Source: Solenopsis invicta (lineage: Eukaryota > Arthropoda > Insecta > Hymenoptera > Formicidae). Taken from it: DNA of 64,000 nucleotides. The notes beneath the pieces were generated by a model. That model saw only the letters and a list, made by a program, of their open reading frames with translations, did no database searches and was not told the DNA's origin. The position numbers were made by a program, and so were the translations under genes. Below, piece by piece: positions 34,001-38,683 of this stretch. Position 1 is the first letter of the stretch; every line of letters starts with the position of its first letter. The stretch lies in NCBI RefSeq assembly GCF_016802725.1, contig NC_052665.1:9998001-10062000 (forward strand), given 5' to 3'.

Positions 34001-36122
34001 ATAAATAAAAAGAAAAAACTTTGATGACAAAAACTTATAACTTTAAAGACAGAGACTAACAGTAGTCTAACTTTATAGGAACCATTCTGTAGTTATTTCT
34101 CATTAACATAGATTTTTAACTTTAGTTTGCCATACTCTGGTCCAGTAAATTTCTAAAATATCGTCTCGTTTTATACTTTACTTTTTCTCGCATATTTTAT
34201 TATAAATTTAATTATTTATAACTTAAATCATTTTTTCGGCCTACTATCATCTTATAAACATGATATTTAGACTATATATTTTTAATTTTTACATTACATG
34301 CTTAGAAATATCAATTAGAATGAAAGTGACAAGACGAAAATTCGAGTTTCACAAATTGGAGTATGGCGAATTATAGGCTCGAAAATAAGTGTGGCAGCCT
34401 AGAGTTAAGAAATCACATTGTAAAACAGGTAACTTTGATACTAGTGAAATACGGTTATATCTTAGTACTTTTGAAATTTTTTAATGAATTTTTTGACCAT
34501 GAGAGAAAAAACTGAAAACGTCTGCCGAGAAATTGGAAAAAAACGAGTTTTTTCCTGAACCTTTAAAATTATAATCATTATTTGCTAGGAACATGTAACG
34601 TGAAACGTTTGAAAAACTGCAGCGGTCTCACAGACCAGTACCGTTCACGTCACTTTTTCGTTTTCGTTACTTTTTTGCAGTATGGTTGTATAAAATACAT
34701 GTATGTATTTCTTCATTTTTGCATTTTATTTAAATATTATAACTCTTATTTACTGAGGTGATGTTATATTTTAATATTAGAATTTTAATGTTAGGTTCTA
34801 ATGATTCAACTCTTTCTTGGTATTTTTTAGAATTTAAAAAATTTTTGAATGGGACAAAAATTAGTCTTTTTCGAAGTATAACTCTAAATAACTCCCAAAT
34901 AGGTCAACGTATCAACCTTCGCTTTATACTAAAAAATTTCTTTTTTTATGCTCTTTTAAATAATATATTACAATATGGAAGGTTCTATTTGAAATATTTG
35001 AGTTGAGGTCCTGCAAGAGTATTCCTTGAAGGAGGCAATCTCTACAACCCCTTCTAAGAAGCCCCTTGAAATGATAAAACATATATTCTCGATTTTTAAT
35101 CATATTGAACCGTTTCTGAAATTTCTATAAGCGCTACAATATATTATACAAATATTATTAAAATAGAAGTAATATTAAAATAATATTCCAAGAATATAAT
35201 GTTTTTTAATATTATAGGAATATTATATTAATGTTACATGTCCACTTAATATTATAAAGTCATATTCGTGGTATATCATTTTAATCTCCGTGAAATATTA
35301 CAAAAATGTTTTACGAATATTATTTTTGTTTAAAAATTAATATAAATTATTACATAAAATATTCATTAATTTTATACAAATAAATAAATAATTAAATAAA
35401 TAAATAAATATATATATATAATTATCACCTTTAAACATTATAATATTTTCGATAATTTAAAGTATTGAAATAAATAATACTATTTACTTTTAATATAATA
35501 TTCATATAATATTATGAGTAAACATATAATTATTTTTTATTAATATTAAATAATATTTCAGAAATATTATTTAATATTTAATATTATTACAAGACTTATA
35601 GAGATATAGCAAATAAAGTTCTATAGATTTTAGAGAAACATTGTATATGAGATTTTTTGCAATCTTCATATTAAAACGTCTTTCTCCGATTCTTTTATTT
35701 CCAAGTATTTAAAATAATTAAACATATATATTTTTCATTATAATGGACTTATAAAATTAATAGAAAGCGGTTTGTCAGTTTGTCAATAGTGTAATTTTTT
35801 TAACGCGCGTGTGATAGTTAAAGATTAATTCTTAATGCTATTAATTCAGTTAATTTTTTGTTTAAGTAATTTTGAAGTTAATTAATTTTATAATTTAACT
35901 TTAACTTAAATTTAGGAATTTACAGTATATAATAAAAAAAGGATACTGAAATTGTAAAATGTTGTCTGGCACAGTTCCGTTTGGCGTGCTACTCGCTCCG
36001 GAAATGTATTTATTTGAATCGTAAGTTCTCATCTCGTGCATTCCGTTATTGTCTCTTTCCGTTTTCCATTTTTTTTCATTATGAAACTCCCGCACACGAT
36101 TCCACCACTCGTTCTCTGGCAT
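379..36122 (-). CDS. CFAP44: CFAP44 (WDR52), cilia- and flagella-associated protein 44, 3' end outside the window
   Basis: With CFAP43, this axonemal protein forms the tether/tether-head structure of inner dynein arm I1/f (family knowledge). Seventeen coding exons on the minus strand: 36122-35947, 32113-31951, 27983-27844, 17855-17561, 15704-15560, 14094-13901, 12986-12747, 11912-11731, 9401-9233, 9193-8920, 5308-5080, 3717-3369, 3016-2850, 1687-1469, 1093-977, 901-679 and 564-379. All introns are GT..AG, all phases agree, and the sum is 1,156 codons. Residues about 55-850 carry a double WD-repeat region with CFAP44 signatures: FHHSFSYDC across exons 1-2, SGCEWGNILLWEEGLI in exon 5, and HIKFWRISETFTGLKL in exon 4. 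From residue 853 the chain is charged and helical (ERNNALP, ELDPRITADLN). The ATG at 36122 is preceded by in-frame stops. The rest of the coiled coil lies left of position 1. The largest intron is 9,988 bp. Identity is very likely; individual junctions are my predictions. Confidence 0.93.
679..901 (-). CDS. CFAP44: CFAP44 exon 16
   Basis: Begins after ACACTAG|TATAACGG and ends AAAGAA|GTTAGT. Encodes a highly charged helix with DFLKDLNYENVLDSSLG and QLNQMLRKYILRKAKLEQR. Confidence 0.85.
977..1093 (-). CDS. CFAP44: CFAP44 exon 15
   Basis: Begins after GTATGCAG|GAAATC and ends GGAAATAG|GTAATT, phase 2. Encodes NIVYSLRQHILDIDTSHHI. Short, with no independent open frame of note; placed by phase and splice sites. 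Confidence 0.82.
1469..1687 (-). CDS. CFAP44: CFAP44 exon 14
   Basis: Begins after CAATTAG|GAATAAC and ends AAATATT|GTAAGT. Encodes NNALPKSHQISYKELELDP then RITADLNKELDVEM and EKSELGLQKLVEYF. ELDPRITxDLN is a family hallmark. Confidence 0.92.
2100..2520. other. locally GC- and CpG-richer intronic segment
   Basis: In the intron between CFAP44 exons 13 and 14 the sequence becomes CpG-rich (ACGTGAACGTCGGGAGTGC, CCGCGCGATCG, GCGACGGAAAACC) and has plus-strand donor-like ends CCTAAGAG|GTGAAT and GTGTCG|GTGAGT. It could be an untranslated first exon or promoter on the plus strand, but no coding exon follows. A CA/CG microsatellite follows at about 2546-2590. Confidence 0.3.
2546..2590. repeat. CA/CG dinucleotide microsatellite
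   Basis: Alternating purine-pyrimidine run of ACAC and GCGC units in a CFAP44 intron. Confidence 0.9.
2850..3016 (-). CDS. CFAP44: CFAP44 exon 13
   Basis: Begins after GATACAG|CCGCAC and ends GTGGAAAG|GTTTAA, phase 2. Encodes SLEEMIQQAEYDRI and LEILLKLSEEYSKIVER, the start of the coiled-coil half. The weak GTTTAA donor is accepted because the join restores ERNNALP, a conserved family motif. Confidence 0.88.
3369..3717 (-). CDS. CFAP44: CFAP44 exon 12
   Basis: Begins after TTTACTAG|CATAAAC and ends TCCTTG|GTATTT, 349 nt. Encodes EKKYLFLAMEHGQIRVCRW and KMLFTCGYDGNLFSYE, the last WD blades. The acceptor is chosen by frame with exon 11; a later acceptor would shorten the N-terminal part of this exon. 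Confidence 0.87.
5080..5308 (-). CDS. CFAP44: CFAP44 exon 11
   Basis: Begins after GCTATAG|AAGAACAAG and ends TTTTCTA|GTAAGC, phase 2. Encodes EPLPEVYTPKTANKVL and WLLMGGFDAGYIYEY. Read on without splicing, the frame would stop at once, so the GTAAGC donor is needed. Confidence 0.88.
5824..7099 (+). mobile_element. mariner element, full length, inactive
   Basis: 1,276 bp flanked by TA at 5822-5823 and 7100-7101. The ends are inverted: CTACATGGGCTGAAAAGTCT on the left and, read inward from the right, CTACATGGGCTAAAAAATCC. It holds a mariner transposase gene in several broken frames. It lies in the CFAP44 intron between exons 10 and 11, in antisense orientation to that gene. Confidence 0.92.
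6003..7035 (+). pseudogene. mariner transposase, disrupted
   Basis: The 5' part (6003-6458, 151 codons) has the paired helix-turn-helix DNA-binding domain (YRWFSEFKMGRTSTEDAPRS, then GRPKEATSSE). The frame then shifts near 6430-6455 to MTMDETWIHYHTSESRR, which carries the first catalytic Asp in a TMDETW motif. A TAG at about 6658 and a TGA at about 6796 interrupt the next blocks, HHDNAPSYTSL and then HLPYSPDLAPGEYYLFPNL (second and third Asp of D,D34D). It ends at 7035. At least one frameshift and two stops make it non-functional. Family assignment is firm; subfamily is not attempted. Confidence 0.92.
7130..7600. repeat. degenerate repeats rich in ATATCCAT/TACATGG units
   Basis: Loose repeats of ATATCCATTGAATATCTACG-like units follow the mariner, after a stretch of diverged ACCCATGTAGAACCATATAG motifs at 7185-7320. 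The segment near 7330-7368 (CTATTGGAATTTGCAGCAGG) resembles 12240-12266, so at least part is a dispersed element. Confidence 0.5.
7820..7990. mobile_element. small inverted-repeat element, CACAGTATACACAGTAACGC ends
   Basis: Left end ACAGTATACACAGTAACGCA; the right end read inward is ACAGTCTATACAGTAACGCA. Non-coding, about 170 bp. Its ends resemble those of the larger element at 24025-27178. Confidence 0.65.
8119..8851 (+). mobile_element. PIF/Harbinger-type non-autonomous element, uninterrupted copy
   Basis: 733 bp with long inverted ends AGCCTGCCGCAGACGATACG and a 3-bp TTA duplication at 8116-8118 and 8852-8854. It contains a short N-terminal transposase-like exon (8291-8428). A second copy, split by several insertions, spans 21599-27412. 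Superfamily is inferred from the TTA duplication plus the arginine-rich N-terminal peptide. Confidence 0.85.
8291..8428 (+). pseudogene. N-terminal fragment of a Harbinger-like transposase
   Basis: Forty-five codons, MDEIDEKDEIIATIVHCRK through to NKYRRRLWSRQ and a stop. An acidic start, a hydrophobic helix and an RRRxW cluster are typical of the beginning of PIF/Harbinger nucleases. The catalytic part is absent. The copy at 23686-23832 has the same peptide with a few substitutions. Confidence 0.6.
8920..9193 (-). CDS. CFAP44: CFAP44 exon 10
   Basis: Begins after TTATAG|GAAACAACG and ends TTTCTTG|GTTAAC, phase 1. Encodes LLIGCMQGDCVEVVLP and then a charged helical linker (RLRREEKSKEKIETKRQEL) between the two WD blocks. 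Confidence 0.9.
9233..9401 (-). CDS. CFAP44: CFAP44 exon 9
   Basis: Begins after ATTTCAG|CTTACTGG and ends ACCGGAT|GTATAT. With the two bases of exon 8 it gives SCRLLVTGSDDSTVFSF, a clear WD blade. Confidence 0.9.
9552..11495. mobile_element. ~1.9 kb foldback-like element in CFAP44 intron
   Basis: Left arm TTTACGATTATATATATGAA then AATTCAAAGTAGCAAGCCAC; the same run appears inverted at about 11435-11490 (TTTACGATGATAAATATG, AAAAGTAGCAAGCCACATC). The interior has three copies, one inverted, of a unit containing AAAAATCGGTTTTTTT (about 9790, 10215 and 10480-10560). No coding sequence seen. Confidence 0.6.
11108..11140. repeat. TA microsatellite
   Basis: Uninterrupted TA dinucleotides inside the 9552-11495 element. 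Confidence 0.9.
11731..11912 (-). CDS. CFAP44: CFAP44 exon 8
   Basis: Begins after TCGCAAG|ATTGAAG and ends ATGCCG|GTATGG, phase 2. Encodes GSTLACAFESGVIRI and IKPHKMAITAMSLNPS, matching the family KPHK segment. Confidence 0.9.
12120..12270. repeat. dispersed repeat related to 7185-7370
   Basis: Motifs CACATAGGACCGTCATAG and CTATGAGAGTTTGCAACAGG correspond to diverged forms at 7290-7368. Non-coding. Confidence 0.45.
12747..12986 (-). CDS. CFAP44: CFAP44 exon 7
   Basis: Begins after TTTTTCAG|GATGG and ends TGCCAG|GTAAGT, 80 whole codons. Encodes GNGGIWLIDL, FTCHAGAIADMD and GQLHIYNYLEKKLI, two further WD blades. Confidence 0.92.
13050..13092. repeat. CT microsatellite
   Basis: CT dinucleotide run just upstream (on the minus strand) of CFAP44 exon 7. 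Confidence 0.9.
13374..13618. mobile_element. foldback unit with ACTGAGAAGTC arms, copy 1
   Basis: Inverted arms TTTAAACTGAGAAGTCACCA and ATCGACTTCTCAGTTTGGAA surround a TAACGAC..GTCGTTA core. The unit is flanked by direct copies of GAGACAGAATCGATGAC at 13374 and 13590. Related units lie at 21240-21420, 21425-21560 and 27597-27715. Confidence 0.7.
13901..14094 (-). CDS. CFAP44: CFAP44 exon 6
   Basis: Begins after ACGATAG|GTATGG and ends GCTCAA|GTAGGT. Encodes GMDGWIRIWFYETIDQA and STFWYAQ. I chose the GTAGGT donor over the GTAACA four bases further on because only it continues in frame into DGNGGIWLIDL of exon 7. Confidence 0.9.
14409..14556. mobile_element. TA-flanked foldback, CAGAGTGTTCGATAATGG ends
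   Basis: Arms contain GTCCCCACGTTTTACCATAG and its inverse. The left side follows TA; the right side runs into a GCGT microsatellite. A longer relative lies at 45097-45602. Confidence 0.75.
14557..14600. repeat. GCGT/GC microsatellite
   Basis: GCGT tetranucleotides passing into GC dinucleotides. Confidence 0.9.
14601..15540. other. AT-rich intronic sequence
   Basis: CFAP44 intron. Open frames here are short and low-complexity; CTAAGGGCACATGATGCGAT (14615) and a partly inverse GATCTAGCAAGAAAAATCGC..CCCTTAG (15210-15240) suggest an old inverted-repeat element of about 630 bp. Nothing else recognised. Confidence 0.35.
15560..15704 (-). CDS. CFAP44: CFAP44 exon 5
   Basis: Begins after TTCTTAG|GTTG and ends CAGTTG|GTAAAA, phase 1. 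Encodes SGCEWGNILLWEEGLI and then PCHAKAITQFEYTNGELIS, a conserved WD blade and the loop after it. Too interrupted by splice sites to show as a long open frame. Confidence 0.92.
16600..17382. mobile_element. inverted-repeat element with tRNA-like inner arms
   Basis: Outer arms: CCGGCAGTCAGGCATTACCA at the left and GGTGATAACCGACTGTCGGG at the right. Inner arms carry GACGTTGACTGCTACCC..GGTTTGATCCTC and, inverted, GTGGTGTAGCGTCTGACG..GTTTAATCCTC, which resemble tRNA A- and B-box spacing. A related end is at about 58510-58600. The tRNA-like reading is weak. Confidence 0.5.
17561..17855 (-). CDS. CFAP44: CFAP44 exon 4
   Basis: Begins after TCGTAG|TGCAG and ends CGGAAAG|GTATAA, phase 0. Encodes AGYPDYTITLWNWQKSE and GHIKFWRISETFTGLKL, the most diagnostic CFAP44 block in the window, followed by RYGQTEISDIVG. 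Confidence 0.95.
17960..18360 (-). mobile_element. possible LTR downstream of an envelope fragment
   Basis: Lies 3' of the envelope-like frame on the minus strand. It has mixed composition unlike the flanks, an AATAAA-type signal near 18050, and a GTCTCAGGAAGACGG/AGTCATCT stretch like the transcription-start region of insect gypsy-type LTRs. No partner LTR is in the window, so the boundaries and identity are tentative. Confidence 0.35.
18442..18876 (-). pseudogene. fragment of a retrovirus-like (errantivirus/baculovirus-F type) envelope protein
   Basis: A 144-codon open frame whose pattern (a long amphipathic heptad-like helix, then a NxxxDAKNVINYLTY-like block and a TEKIITALK block) resembles the region after the cleavage site in insect endogenous retrovirus envelopes. 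The bases just upstream, to about 18940, resemble the cleavage/fusion region but with a broken frame. No transmembrane part and no gag or pol were recognised, so this is a degraded remnant. Assignment is from family pattern only. Confidence 0.5.
19289..19424. mobile_element. 136 bp MITE copy 2, intact
   Basis: Near-perfect palindromic ends: TAGACCTATTCTGTAACTC at the left, and read inward from the right TAGGTCTATTCTGTAACTC. The arms continue through CGACAATTCGGTAT. Copy 1 (7996-8867) carries an insertion. Confidence 0.88.
19770..19930. mobile_element. small foldback, TTATGCAGGCAATAAC arms
   Basis: TATGCAGGCAATAACAATTA then GGTAAAGTTCA on the left is mirrored by TGAACTTTACC and TAATGGTTATTGTCTGCATA on the right. 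About 160 bp, non-coding. Confidence 0.65.
20049..21219. mobile_element. inverted-repeat element with CACGTG-rich subterminal arrays
   Basis: 1,171 bp bounded by GGGGGTCTATCATGTAA and TTACATGATTGACCCCC. Both subterminal regions are packed with GTGAAAAGTGAAACGTGAAA-type repeats and TTCACGTGAA palindromes (20085-20225 and 21095-21200). The centre is AT-rich and non-coding. No clear target duplication; superfamily not assigned. Confidence 0.75.
21240..21560. mobile_element. two head-to-tail foldback units of the ACTGAGAAGTC family
   Basis: Arms CCAAACTAAGAAGTCGC..GACTTCTCAGTTTGG (21295-21425), followed by half of a second unit CCAAACTGAGAGGTCACC (21500-21560). Units are separated by GTGGGTGTACACCCAC, itself a palindrome. 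Confidence 0.65.
21626..21860. mobile_element. hAT-type MITE with 8-bp target duplication
   Basis: Ends TAGAGTCCTATATAAAGAGA and, inverted, TCTCTTTATATAGGACTCTA. Flanked by GTTTTTTC at 21618-21625 and 21861-21868. An 8-bp duplication with TAGRG-type ends is characteristic of hAT elements. The empty site is visible in the 8119-8851 copy. Confidence 0.88.
22129..22293 (+). pseudogene. first exon of a Harbinger-like transposase
   Basis: Fifty-five codons starting MSNPDLDLFNILETFLE, then a Ser/Glu run and RTRRMIPKTVNYVACVKRM, ending at a good donor ACACC|GTAAGT. An acidic leader followed by a basic RxIPKxxNYV block is the usual N-terminus of PIF/Harbinger transposases. The next exon was lost with the interior of the element. 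Confidence 0.65.
22513..23436. mobile_element. inverted-repeat element, GGCTGCGGTCCGATTCACGC ends, TTG duplication
   Basis: Ends GGCTGCGGTCCGATTCACGC and inverse, flanked by TTG on both sides. It is nested in 21897-23565. The interior 22830-23165 is an AT-rich mosaic of AAATATTTAT palindromes. Similar ends begin at 38284 (GGCTGCGGTCCACTTAGCG). Confidence 0.82.
23686..23832 (+). pseudogene. N-terminal Harbinger-like transposase fragment, copy 2
   Basis: MDEIDKMNEIIATVVHCRK through NKYRRRLWSRQ, then three extra codons and a stop. Conserved with 8291-8428, including RRRLW. Confidence 0.6.
24039..24340. mobile_element. 302 bp MITE, GGCTGTGTTCCG family, copy 1
   Basis: Ends GGCTGTGTTCCG with ACTGGCAGT just inside, and inverse CGGAACACAGCC. 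ACA duplications at 24036-24038 and 24341-24343. Other copies: 37455-37756 (also 302 bp) and 40274-40677 (302 bp after removing its insert). Apparent open frames inside are shared only because the copies are similar. Confidence 0.9.
25592..25960. mobile_element. 131 bp module, copy 1 (inside mariner, itself interrupted)
   Basis: Ends AGGCTTGTTTTCTATTCC and, inverted, CCGTTTGTTTTCTGTTCC. It breaks the mariner frame at the DI|A position with an AAT/TAT flank. Internal insertion 25666-25897. Other copies at 32419-32549, 52257-52388 and 59634-60199. Confidence 0.85.
25666..25897. mobile_element. 232 bp palindromic element with 45-bp perfect inverted ends
   Basis: The first 45 bp (TCAAGGTCCGTGGATTGGCG then TTGGAGGGGAAGG) are perfectly repeated in inverse at 25853-25897. 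It sits at the TA-rich centre of the 131 bp module, duplicating up to six bases (TATATA). The perfect arms suggest recent insertion. Confidence 0.85.
27597..27715. mobile_element. half unit of the ACTGAGAAGTC foldback family
   Basis: CATTACGTTAATCATGAATT then GTGACTTCTCAATTTGG and GGATAGAATCAATGAC match the right half of 13374-13618. Confidence 0.6.
27844..27983 (-). CDS. CFAP44: CFAP44 exon 3
   Basis: Begins after CTTAG|AAAAATCC and ends ACATACAG|GTATGT in phase 2. Encodes HIAVGENGIKPPIIIYKWP, matching the ENPNIIIYEWP-like segment of the family. The following intron is the 10 kb one. Confidence 0.9.
29237..29687. mobile_element. CAGGGTGTC foldback family, copy 1
   Basis: 451 bp, TA on each side. 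Arms over 200 bp, nearly identical; the outer part is AT-rich (GGTAACGATCGCCCGTGG ... AATTAATAAAGTCTGCG) and the core very GC-rich (GACCGCCCGCCGGTCGCC). Relatives at 45630-46096 and 59696-60138. Confidence 0.9.
29777..29848 (+). repeat. 5S rRNA-like sequence (possible 5S-derived SINE head)
   Basis: GTAAAAGTCAAGCAATG, then GAGTCGCAACTTGGATGG and GTGACCGCGTG match the A-box and C-box region of 5S rRNA in order and spacing. The first third of 5S is not recognisable and several bases differ, so it is not a functional 5S gene. A 5S-derived SINE (SINE3 type) or a 5S pseudogene captured in the AT-rich element are both possible. Confidence 0.65.
31205..31641. mobile_element. palindromic derivative of a mariner-like element
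   Basis: Inverted ends GGTTGTTCAAAAAGTAATAC and GGTTGCCCAAAAAATAATGC. Arms share ATCATTCTTTCACATGTGTA. The left part on the minus strand encodes QQGIDALVNRWRKAIDYLEK, a C-terminal mariner-type motif, so the element is built from the 3' end of a transposase gene. Confidence 0.65.
31951..32113 (-). CDS. CFAP44: CFAP44 exon 2
   Basis: Begins after ACCAG|TCATTCG and ends GTGACG|GTATCT. Encodes the first WD blades, including FNLCVVEPNVVVFASGN and the GGGIGHVT turn that is typical of CFAP44. Confidence 0.88.
32419..32549. mobile_element. 131 bp module, copy 2, uninterrupted
   Basis: Inverse orientation to copy 1: CCGTTTGTTTTCTGTTCC at the left and GGAATAGAAAACAAGCCT at the right. ATT at 32416-32418 and 32550-32552. 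Confidence 0.88.
32890..33038. repeat. imperfect inverted repeat of CTAGTAC/AGTAGTGATACTATT units
   Basis: CTGCTAGTACAATAGTGCAC is mirrored by GCACTACTATCACTGCTAG. It lies between CFAP44 exons 1 and 2. Confidence 0.5.
33060..35940. other. AT-rich intronic sequence without recognisable genes
   Basis: Intron between CFAP44 exons 1 and 2. Contains AT-rich degenerate AATATTATT repeats (35140-35600) and a possible inverted pair GCCATACTC at 34127 and 34360. No coding exon found on either strand. Confidence 0.5.
35947..36122 (-). CDS. CFAP44: CFAP44 exon 1 (start codon)
   Basis: Starts MPENEWWNRVREF. The in-frame codons just upstream include two consecutive TAA, so this is the first possible start. 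It ends TTTCA|GTATCC in phase 2. Joined to exon 2 it gives the family motif LQFHHSFSYDC. Confidence 0.85.
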
Positions 36123-36252
36123 TTCGTTTTATTAGCATACTTTCTTTTGTTTACATTTTATATTAACGTCCAGCGAAAATACAATCTTGTATAAATCCGT
36201 TTTGCTAAGATACAGTAATACGTACAGCTAACGAACTTCGCAAGGATAACGA

Positions 36253-36266
36253 GTTTCTATGGATAC
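36253..36266 (-). promoter_or_regulatory. RFX-type X-box upstream of CFAP44
   Basis: Minus-strand reading GTATCCATAGAAAC matches the nematode/insect X-box GTTNCCATRGNAAC with one mismatch. It lies 131 bp upstream of the CFAP44 ATG, inside the usual window for ciliary genes. RFX factors bind X-boxes to drive ciliary genes (established). That this one is used is inference. Confidence 0.55.
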
Positions 36267-36343
36267 GTAGCTTTTATTTATTCTATTGAGCTCTTGTTTT
36301 CTGCTTATCCTGCGGACGCGCATTGAAACTTTTATTGCTGTTT

Positions 36344-36441
36344 CACTGTGTTCCGAAATTTACTTAAGTACTGAAAATCTATAGTTTACGTTACGTATAC
36401 TATAGCTTTTTAATACTGGCAGTGAATTTCGGAACGCAGCC
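36344..36441. mobile_element. 98 bp MITE related to the GGCTG(C/T)GTTCCG family
   Basis: CTGTGTTCCGAAATTTAC..CGGAACGCAGCC ends with inner ACTGAAAATCTATAGT arms, as in the nested element 40546-40644. The left terminal two bases have diverged. Confidence 0.7.
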
Positions 36442-36591
36442 ACAGTTTAAGGGCCTCGCACATGAAATGCATAACAGAGCATAAGCGTAGCATAAGGCTT
36501 CTGGACCAATGGAAATCTTATATAAATCAATATGGCAACTTTATGTTGGATGCTCATTGGTGCATCGGTCTTATGTTGTCCTTATGTTATG

Positions 36592-37439
36592 GGTGTATTC
36601 CGAAAGTTCTATTGAAAATAGTCTTTTTAATCATAAAGTTGGTTACACTGTAACTAACTGCGCTGTATTCCGTAATGTAAGTTGAATTTGTGATTATTGT
36701 TGGCTTGCAAAGATCAGCAGAGAGATTAGTTTAATTTCTTGTATTTTAATTATTTATAAAATAATTATAATTATGTATTATTGATTAAAATATTATTTAC
36801 TAACAATAATTTTGATTTAAAAATAGGAATTAAAAAGCACAAGAACTTCCAAAAACTGAAAATTAACTGCAAAGTTTGTAGGATACATTTTTTGATGTTG
36901 CCAATATTGATATTATTTTTTAAAAATTTTATTTGATTTTGTATGAAATAAGTATGAAATTATATTATAATAATATCTAATAAAAGTCTAACATTTATAA
37001 GCATGGCAGCTAAGCTACTGTAGCTTCTCCAACTACTTAAACAAAATAAATTTTATCATACATTATTAGTGCACACAAAGATATAATCTAATTTACTTAC
37101 AATTAATAATTTAAAATTAATCAGAACTTGTGATTTTTAGCATCACGGATTTTTCGAAAATCCATCTTTTGCTTAATTCTTATTTTAAAATAAAAATTAT
37201 TGTTAGTAAATATTATTTTAATAATACATGATTAGAATTATTTTAATAAATAATACGTCATTAAAATTATTTTATAAATAATTAAATTACAAGAAATTAA
37301 ACTAACCTCTCTGCTGATCTTTGCAAGTCAACGATAATCACAAATTCAACTTACATTACGGAACACAGCGTAGTTAATTACAGTGTTACCAACTTTATTA
37401 TTAAAAGAGATATTTTTGATAGAACTTTCGGAATACACC
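36592..37439. mobile_element. 848 bp inverted-repeat element, GGTGTATTCCG ends
   Basis: Arms of about 220 bp: GGTGTATTCCGAAAGTTCTA ... TTGCAAAGATCAGCAGAGAG and the inverse at 37195-37439. AT-rich centre. The TTCCG-type end links it to the neighbouring MITEs. Confidence 0.8.
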
Positions 37440-37454
37440 TTGGGTGCTTTCCAT

Positions 37455-37756
37455 GGCTGTGTTCCGTTTTTACTGGCAGTGCAGTAAATGTGACGTCATG
37501 ACAGTACACTGTCACAACTGTTCCAATATTACTGCATTACTGCCAGCACTGCTATAGCATCGTATTTCGGAACAGCATAGTAGCCATATTGCACTGTAGC
37601 TACCTCACCTTGGAAGCTGCAGTAGTCACAGTGGCAATATGGCTACCATTCATGACGTCATTGATGTTACTAGATGCTGTCGCAGTGCGCTGCGTACCAA
37701 TAACGGAACGGATTTTTCACCACTGCCAGTACTGGCAGTTATATCGGAACACGGCC
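37455..37756. mobile_element. 302 bp MITE, GGCTGTGTTCCG family, copy 2
   Basis: Nearly identical to 24039-24340 in sequence and length; right end CGGAACACGGCC has one change. It appears to sit inside a remnant of the GGGTGCTTTCC..CACAGTGT element also found at 38829-38968. Confidence 0.9.
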
Positions 37757-38283
37757 CAACAAGAGTGCCACAGTGTGACACAGTGTCACACAGAGAGACA
37801 CAGTGTAACATAGTTGTGTAGTCTAAATGGAACAGATAAGTTACCAAACACGGTCACTAGAGTGCGTAAATGACTGATTTAGTAAAAAAACACAGATTCG
37901 AATTGAATCAGAAATCTATCCGTAGAAAATCCAGACCCGTTAAAGAAAAAATTTTACATTATCCAATGTAGGAATAACTTCTTTACAATGCCGACAAAAG
38001 AATAAATTTGCAAATTAATTCGATAAAATACGTATGAATAATGAATAATCAACGAATGCATTGTTTCTTAGGCTTATACAATTCTTTAAATAAAAATAAT
38101 GAATATTGATTACTATCTAAGAATTCTGGGTCCGGTACATTATTTTCGAACACGAAAACATTTTTAGTAAAAATATAAGTCCATTGTGCTAATTTAAAGA
38201 TGTAGCATGTAAAGAAACGAAAGGTTTAAACTATAATTTTAATTTTGTATGTTAAGGCGACAAGACATGACTGAACATGACTA

Positions 38284-38520
38284 AGGCTGCGGTCCACTTA
38301 GCGCTTCAAACGCTACAGAGCATTCGTAGCATTAATATGGCTGGTCCATTTGACGCTTCGGAACGCTCCCAATAGCTCTTATTACGTCATCAATACGTCA
38401 TCGTTTTCGCTCTCGTTCGCTCTAACTGCCTCACCTCGGGAGATGGGTTAGCTGGAGCGTTTCAATATTTGGCGGGAAATTACGACTTGAGCCGTATTTC
38501 GATTCGCGCTCAAACCGCTG
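38284..38520. repeat. partial element with GGCTGCGGTCCACTTAGCG end
   Basis: Left end resembles 22513; the interior has CGCTTCAAACGCTAC and GCGTTTCAATATTTGGCGG. A clear right end was not found. Confidence 0.4.
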
Positions 38521-38683
38521 TTGGCTTCACCAATAGTTTGTTTGGGGCCGTATTTGTGTTCATACATGTTTAAACATGATATATCAATTGACAATAAAAA
38601 GGAATTATTATCATTAACTTTCTTTGTTTCTGTTACGCGAGAAAATATAAATTAAAATTATGACTTTACCTGAAATGACTCTT

